The notes under the pieces were generated by a model. It had not been told where the DNA came from. It ran no database searches and worked only from the letters and a program-made list of their open reading frames with translations. This document shows, piece by piece, positions 8,601 to 12,372 of a DNA stretch of 12,372 nt. Both the position numbers and the translations under genes were made by a program. The stretch is from contig FLMG01001698.1 in NCBI GenBank assembly GCA_900088475.1, positions 1 to 12,372 on the forward strand, given 5' to 3'. Within the stretch, counting starts at the first letter, position 1; each line of letters opens with the position of its first letter. This DNA comes from Hyphochytrium catenoides. Lineage: Eukaryota; Sar; Hyphochytriomycetes; Hyphochytriales; Hyphochytriaceae.

Positions 8601-11206
8601 GGGTATTCCATATTTCCTGGTTCTGTAGAGTGTGTCCCTGGTTCGTCCAACATCATATCGCTCTTGTATGCCCTCTGCTAAGCTCTTTGATTGTTCCAGG
8701 AGCCTGCACCCATACCCTTCATTGAGTCCTACATTGACGGCTCAGAGTTCTGGTCCAATAAGATTCGAGTCCAATGCAAGACCAGGTAAGCTTAATCCAA
8801 AGTAACCAATGCCAGCAAAGAGAAAGAGAGCTAGAGTCGAGTTGAGGATGGCATGAGCGAATCGAGGGAGGAGCTGAGCTACCCTAACATGACGTCTCTC
8901 AGTGACCCTGACCAGGTTGCCTTCGTTAACAACTTCAAGTCGCTGCTCATGGCGCTGAAGAACTACGTTAAGAGCGAGCATACAGCGGGGCTCTCTTGGA
9001 ATAAGCAGGTCCATACTACTCTTCTTCCTGTATTGCTCTGCCTTGCATCTGCTAGTTCTTGAAGGAGTTCTCGTCCTCTTTTCACCAAACAAGGCACCCT
9101 GTTCCCAATAAGGCAGTCTTCCTGACTCCAGGGTCTTCGCATGAATAGTAGCTTACATGATCAATCTGGGCCCTTCTTCTGTCTCTTCCTGGTTATGCAG
9201 GGTGTAGACTATGCTTCGTATAAAGCTACCCAGGGAGCTGCAGAAACAGCGGCAGCTCCAGTGGGGAAAGTAGAGAAGCCCCCTGCTGGTGCGATGGGAG
9301 GTTTGTTTGCGAGCATCAAATCAATTGACCAGAGTCAAGGAAAGGTAACCTGGAGGATCTTCTGTTGCGGTTGGCTGTCGTCCCGTTGACTCTTTGTTAT
9401 TCTATGTTCTGCCATGGTGTTATTGCGCAACCTTTGGTGGCTAAGGTGTGGTCAGGATAGATTGAGCCGCCGTCGGCGTGTATTCCACCCTTTCCGTTTC
9501 CAATCTTACTTTCTGCTAACTCCGCGTCACTCTTCATTCCATGTACGCACCGTTTCTGTCTCTTATGCCTTCCCTGTCTAAATAACGCCGCAAATATACG
9601 CCAGACTGCTGGCTTGAAGCACGTAACGAAAGAACAACAGACTTGGAGAAAGGAATATCAAGGCGCTGGCGCCGCACCAGCAGCCAAGGCTGCGCCGTCA
9701 CCCCCTAAACCTGCTGCTGCTGCGTAAGCTCTTCTCCTAATGCATTTCTGTCTTTTTATAGCTTCTTTTGTCTCTTCCGCACTAACAGCATATTGTGGCA
9801 TTCAGTTCCTGTGGTGACCTTCCAGCTTTGACCCATCTCTTGCTTATCTAGTGTTGAGGGACCAAAGGGCCAGCCAGTTAAAGAGCTCCGACAGGACAAA
9901 TGGATCATTGAAAATCAGGTAGGAGAAAAGAGCAGAGAGATGAAGGATTGTACAGGTCGAGCATGGTAGGAAAGACGGTGCAGATTAACCTCTTTGAGAC
10001 GTCTGCGACAGCTAAGTCACGTTGATATGCATGCAGGGCAAGGGGCAGGTGGAGATTGATGTGGAGCTGAAGCAGCAAGTCATGATCTATAACTGCATTG
10101 GAGGCATCGTCAAGCTAAACGGAAAATGCAAGAGCATCGCAATTGATAGTAAGCATCACTTAAATTTTACTTCTAGGCCCTCCCTCCTCTTGCTGGGCAC
10201 GTGCTGATGTCCCTTTGGACGCTACGGACAGTGCCGTAAGCTATGTGGGTCACGCTATTTATTCTTTTCGATAAAGGAGACTATCCAGCTTAGTTTCCAC
10301 CTGTTTTTACCTTGTAATTGCCCTCTCTCTCACAGTCTCCACTTTTTCCGCTTTCTCATCCCTTAGAGTGCTCCAAGATGGGGGTTATCTTCGACAACGC
10401 GGTCTCAGCGGTGGAGGTAGTCAACTCTAAAAGAGTTCAGATCCAAGTAAATGGAAAGGTAAGCCTTATGCGGTTGTTTCAATCTCTCTTCTTCACCTTG
10501 TCTTCCTGTCCCCGTCTTTGTTCTCAGTCCATTACCTTTTGACTATAATCCTAGCAGCTTTCGTCATCACAACCATAGGGAAGAGGCTGATGCAGTTCCA
10601 AACCATTTGTCTTACTGTTATCTACCTTTCCTCTCATCAGTCCCCTCCCTGAATGCTATACTTGCCTTTTATTTTGCGCCGTTAGCCCTTTTCTCCTTTT
10701 GTTGTCGTATCGGACTCCCGTGTACTCCGCCCCAACTCTAACATATCCATCATCAGGTTCCCTCCGCGGCAATTGACAAGAGCGACGGTATTCTGCTTCA
10801 CTTATCAGCGGAGTGTGCACAGGATATCTTGATTGCCAGCTCCAAGTCCTCGGAGATGAACGTCCAGTTCCCCGGGAAGGATGGAGAACTTGTAAGTTAA
10901 CAATCTCCCTTCTTCCCTCCTCTTTCTCTTCAACGGCAGTTCCCCGTCTCCCTTGCCTCACAGACCCTTGTGCTCCCGGAAGATTGTTTCTCGTAAAATA
11001 CGACCTCTCCATTGAGCTGTCACTGACGTCTATGTGTTGCTAACAAGCGCTGACAATCAAAGTGTTCTCCCACTGATGTGCGCTCCCTTACTATACACAC
11101 GTTATTGTCTCTACTACAGATTGAGCGGCCAATCCCTGAACAGTTTGTCCATCGCATTGAGAATGAGCAGATCTCATCCCAAGTCTCCGACCTCTACAGC
11201 CACTAG
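5688..11206 (+). CDS. Adenylyl cyclase-associated protein (CAP/Srv2) with two tandem HFD domains, 18 exons
   Basis: This is an actin-turnover factor of the CAP family, 682 aa once spliced; usual CAPs are about 450-550 aa. Order: N-terminal helix 1-24 (likely coiled coil), Ala/Pro linker, HFD1 about 57-238, Pro-rich linker 239-262, HFD2 about 263-445, a WH2 region with LKHV at 483-486, polyproline PSPPKP 510-515, and a CARP beta-domain about 520-682 with ELKQ 551-554 and SSKSSEMNV 637-645. By family knowledge the HFD aids cofilin in disassembling filament ends, and WH2/CARP bind ADP-actin and drive nucleotide exchange. The start is the first ATG after the in-frame stop at 5640, with A at -3 and G at +4. 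The gene ends at TAG 11204-11206. The oddity is the duplicated HFD: exon 7 carries both the end of HFD1 and the start of HFD2 in one frame, so this is not two genes. The family call is certain. Individual splice sites are by eye and intron 1's acceptor is the least sure. Confidence 0.95.
5941..7667 (+). other. HFD1: first helical folded domain of CAP (exons 2-7)
   Basis: Residues about 57-238 match the CAP N-terminal helical domain. Landmarks are SLVAYDE (59-64), the helix with VESAFAGQRQFL after intron 2, NRSEW (137-141) with HQN (144-146), EGIQSLSW (150-157), FIES then FWGNKIRVQ (177-185), NPDQVAFVN (190-198), the Trp of TGVTWN, and a final YKAQGGAA. It is preceded by an Ala/Pro-rich stretch with KEEPLPSS, which resembles the linker before HFD2. 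It lacks some positions usual in CAPs that HFD2 keeps: the Gly-Pro after the first helix, the GGD turn and the LGW motif. It therefore looks like the more derived copy. Confidence 0.9.
7740..9242 (+). other. HFD2: second helical folded domain of CAP (exons 7-12)
   Basis: Residues about 263-445 repeat the same fold signature: SLSSYDEILEGP (265-276), KVGGD (286-290), VKQAFDAHRNLL, NRSPW (344-348) with HQN (351-353), EGIQCLGW (357-364), FIES, FWSNKIRVQ, DPDQVAFVN (397-405), the Trp of AGLSWN, and YKATQGAA ending at 445. By-eye alignment to HFD1 gives about 88 identities over about 180 positions with two single-residue gaps. This copy keeps the GP, GGD and LGW positions typical of CAPs, so it is the more canonical one. 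It leads through a short Pro/Ala linker to the WH2 region. Confidence 0.9.
8318..8337. repeat. (GA)n microsatellite in CAP intron 8
   Basis: This is a 20-base GA run in intron 8 (8064-8401), about 65 bases before the exon 9 acceptor. It lies outside the acceptor pyrimidine tract and has no evident role. Confidence 0.9.
9852..11203 (+). other. CARP domain of CAP (exons 14-18)
   Basis: Residues about 520-682 form the C-terminal beta-helix domain found in CAPs and X-linked retinitis pigmentosa 2 proteins. Seen: KWIIENQ, VELKQQVMIYNC, the repeating hydrophobic strand pattern IVKLNGKCKSIAID then GVIFDNAVSAVEVVN, VQIQVNGKVPSAAIDKSDG, SSKSSEMNV, and the PIPEQFVHRI end. All blocks typical of the family are present, including the terminal strand involved in dimerisation, so nucleotide exchange on G-actin is probably retained. 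There is a single copy, unlike the HFD. Confidence 0.93.
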
Positions 11207-11220
11207 CTGGAAATGGTTGC

Positions 11221-11260
11221 ATGAGACTGAGGAGGGAAGAATGAGACTGAGGAAGGAAGA
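11221..11260. repeat. 20-bp tandem duplication in CAP 3' UTR
   Basis: Two adjacent 20-base copies beginning ATGAGACTGAGG differ at one base (11221-11240 and 11241-11260). They start 14 bases after the CAP stop codon, so they lie in the mature 3' UTR. Confidence 0.9.
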
Positions 11261-11315
11261 ATGATAAAAGCCGAAAGAGATGGCGCCATTAAGGCTGGAC
11301 AAGTGGCCAGAAGTC

Positions 11316-11333
11316 AAGAGAGAGAGAGAGAGA
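11316..11333. repeat. Short (GA)n run
   Basis: This is an AG dinucleotide run of about 18 bases downstream of CAP, followed by further imperfect GA-rich sequence to about 11346. Confidence 0.85.
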
Positions 11334-11451
11334 ATGAAGAGAGAGGAGTCTGCCTGGCTCCTATGCTTAAGCTCCTACTATTTGTTCTTCATAAGAAGTA
11401 GAAGGGGCTCTTCCAATAATAACACTCTCCTTAGCTCTCAATCATTCTTAG

Positions 11452-11520
11452 TTTCTCTCTCTTATTTTCTCTCTTTCTCTCTCTCTCTCTCTCTTTCTCT
11501 CCTCTTTCTCTCCCTTTCTC
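11452..11520. repeat. (CT)n pyrimidine tract
   Basis: About 69 bases of almost pure C and T contain a perfect CT core, flanked by TTTCTCTC units. On the plus strand it gives only Ser/Leu/Phe low-complexity translation, so it is non-coding repeat. Confidence 0.9.
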
Positions 11521-11598
11521 AGCCAACGGGCAGATATTGATGATGAAGGACGGAAGGAGACCTGGCTCTTTTGTCTCTTCGGTCCAGGGCGTTAGCGG

Positions 11599-11953
11599 CT
11601 AACGTGACGGGTGTTTCTTCGCCTTTTCTGCGAGAAGCGGTGTGGTGTCTCTCTGCAGTGCTTGTAACAGCATCATTCGCGAGACAGAGTGCAACTCAGA
11701 TACAAACTTATTAGGTCGAAGCCATACCATTGACAAGACAGACAAGGAGAGAGAGAGAAAGAAAGAATGTGTTGAAAGAGTGCTGAAGATCTTCTTTCTT
11801 CTTTCTTCGTACTCAGACCCATTTCCAAGTTCTGGTCTCTGGCTTCTGATGCAAGACAGAGCTCAGAGCTCACCGCACCTCGAGAGTCACCAGCGCTTCC
11901 TTCTCCTCCATCGTAGATTCAATGGAGGAACCCAGACGCTGATTTTCGACGAC
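11599..11953 (-). CDS. Possible 3'-terminal exons of an unknown minus-strand gene (tentative)
   Basis: Two minus-strand stretches look like coding exons. One, 11879-11953, follows a CAG acceptor preceded by pyrimidines. It reads 25 codons, with VVENQRLGSSIEST then MEEKEALVTLE, and stops at a GTGCGG donor-like site. The other, 11599-11706, follows an ATAAG acceptor and reads FVSELHSVSRMMLLQALQ then TTPLLAEKAKKHPSR and a stop at 11599-11601. The peptides are charged and amphipathic, possibly coiled coil. I recognise no family. The exons would belong to a gene convergent with CAP. The join is inferred, the intron between is full of CT repeats, and no upstream exon is convincing, so chance open frames remain possible. 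Confidence 0.25.
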
Positions 11954-12006
11954 CTGATGCCGGTGATGTGGACAGAGAGATAGAAAGAGGAGGGACTAGG
12001 AGTTAG

Positions 12007-12067
12007 TTTAAAAGCATCAAAGGAAAAGTAAGAAACGCCAGCCCTAGGAACCTAGGGAACTTTTAAA
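12007..12067. repeat. Inverted-repeat cluster with 16-bp palindrome
   Basis: CCCTAGG and CCTAGGG (12042-12048 and 12051-12057) form a perfect inverted repeat around a 2-base centre. It lies inside a second perfect 8-base pair, TTTAAAAG (12007-12014) and CTTTTAAA (12060-12067). The two pairs do not share a centre. The inner palindrome could be a dimeric protein-binding site; no function is known. Confidence 0.8.
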
Positions 12068-12136
12068 GTCTCATCAGCCTCTGTGGAGCTCCGAGAGGAG
12101 AAGGCAGGTTTGCTTTCAACCCTAGAAGCCAAAGTC

Positions 12137-12142
12137 TATAAG
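12137..12142 (+). promoter_or_regulatory. TATA-like element before candidate gene at 12206
   Basis: TATAAG within a CTATAAGTAG context lies 69 bases upstream of the candidate start codon at 12206. The spacing would fit a TATA box with a short purine-rich 5' UTR. It is a short motif and could occur by chance. Confidence 0.3.
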
Positions 12143-12205
12143 TAGAGGAGAGACAGACAAAGAGAGGAAAAGAGCGGACTCGGGGATCAAGCAACACTAG
12201 CTGCC

Positions 12206-12275
12206 ATGGACCCTAGAAGCCGTCCGCGGCAACAACCTGCATCCGTAGGGTCCAGACCCCACAGATTGGAGGAAG
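12206..12275 (+). CDS. Possible first exon of an unknown gene running off the window (tentative, partial)
   Basis: An ATG at 12206 with a favourable context (C at -1, G at +4) opens a frame of 23 codons plus one base. The product starts MDPRSRPRQQPAS and is basic, proline-rich and probably disordered. It ends at a consensus donor GTAAGT at 12276, after which the sequence looks intronic to the window end. A TATA-like element lies upstream. The product is unknown, and the call rests only on start, donor and TATA-like signals. Confidence 0.3.
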
Positions 12276-12372
12276 GTAAGTGCAATCATACTAGCATTGG
12301 TGCCAAGCACCCTTGTAACTCCGGTCCCAATCTGTCTGTTGGATTTTCAAGCCCAACAGTCTATGTATTGAG

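Larger units (their letters stand above)
5688..11206 (+). other. Exon-intron map of the CAP gene
   Basis: Exons: 5688-5759, 5845-6033, 6293-6385, 6593-6718, 6870-6955, 7169-7274, 7626-7835, 7974-8063, 8402-8530, 8700-8785, 8903-9008, 9201-9344, 9605-9723, 9852-9918, 10037-10148, 10367-10458, 10757-10891, 11120-11206. They total 2049 bases, exactly 683 codons including the stop. All introns are GT-AG, 85-351 bases long. They are phase 0 except introns 5, 10 and 13 (phase 2) and intron 15 (phase 1). Donors are mostly GTAAG or GTACG, with rarer GTGCGT, GTGAGA and GTCCAT. Branch-point-like CTAAC/CTAAT strings occur in some introns, for example CTAAT before exon 8 and CTAAC before exon 9. An alternative acceptor at 5859 would start exon 2 at 5860 and drop five residues. 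The acceptor of exon 7 has a poor pyrimidine tract but matches its counterpart before exon 12. Confidence 0.85.
11207..12205. other. Region downstream of CAP: 3' UTR and simple repeats
   Basis: This holds the CAP 3' UTR, a 20-base tandem repeat, several GA/CT tracts, two weak minus-strand coding candidates and an inverted-repeat cluster, each listed separately. I see no AATAAA close after the CAP stop. Confidence 0.7.

Noticed and set aside
8016-9092. Minus-strand open frames of about 100 codons over CAP introns and exons
   Set aside because: They are antisense to exons with clear CAP homology and show no domain of their own.

Overview
This is eukaryotic nuclear DNA. One gene is split by 17 GT-AG introns of roughly 85-350 bases, coding and spacer DNA have similar moderate GC content, and (GA)n/(CT)n microsatellites are scattered throughout. 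I cannot name the organism. The intron-rich actin gene beside a peptide transporter suggests a protist or alga rather than a bacterium, but nothing visible fixes the lineage.

Layout. 1-2583: a purine-rich (GA)n tract, then about 2.1 kb with no gene I can support. 2584-4413 (minus): an intact, intronless proton-coupled oligopeptide transporter of the POT/PTR2 family (609 aa). 4414-5687: a divergent intergenic region holding a pure 47-base (CT) microsatellite. 5688-11206 (plus): a cyclase-associated protein (CAP/Srv2) gene that I assembled by hand into 18 exons encoding 682 aa. 11207-12372: simple repeats, a weak candidate for the 3' end of a minus-strand gene, and a weak candidate for a first exon at 12206.

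The main observation is the CAP protein. A standard CAP has one N-terminal helical folded domain (HFD), which acts with cofilin on actin filament ends. It is followed by a proline-rich/WH2 region and a C-terminal CARP domain, which recharges ADP-actin. Here the HFD occurs twice in tandem within one reading frame, at about residues 57-238 and 263-445, joined by a Pro/Ala-rich linker. One WH2 motif (LKHV) and one CARP domain follow. The two HFDs are about half identical by eye. All five introns inside HFD1 recur at matching positions and phases in HFD2, so the second domain arose by an old intragenic duplication that kept its introns. I do not know of a described CAP with this architecture.

The POT and CAP genes share a 1.27 kb divergent upstream region. 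Their products have no obvious functional link: one is a membrane transporter and the other a cytosolic actin-turnover factor.
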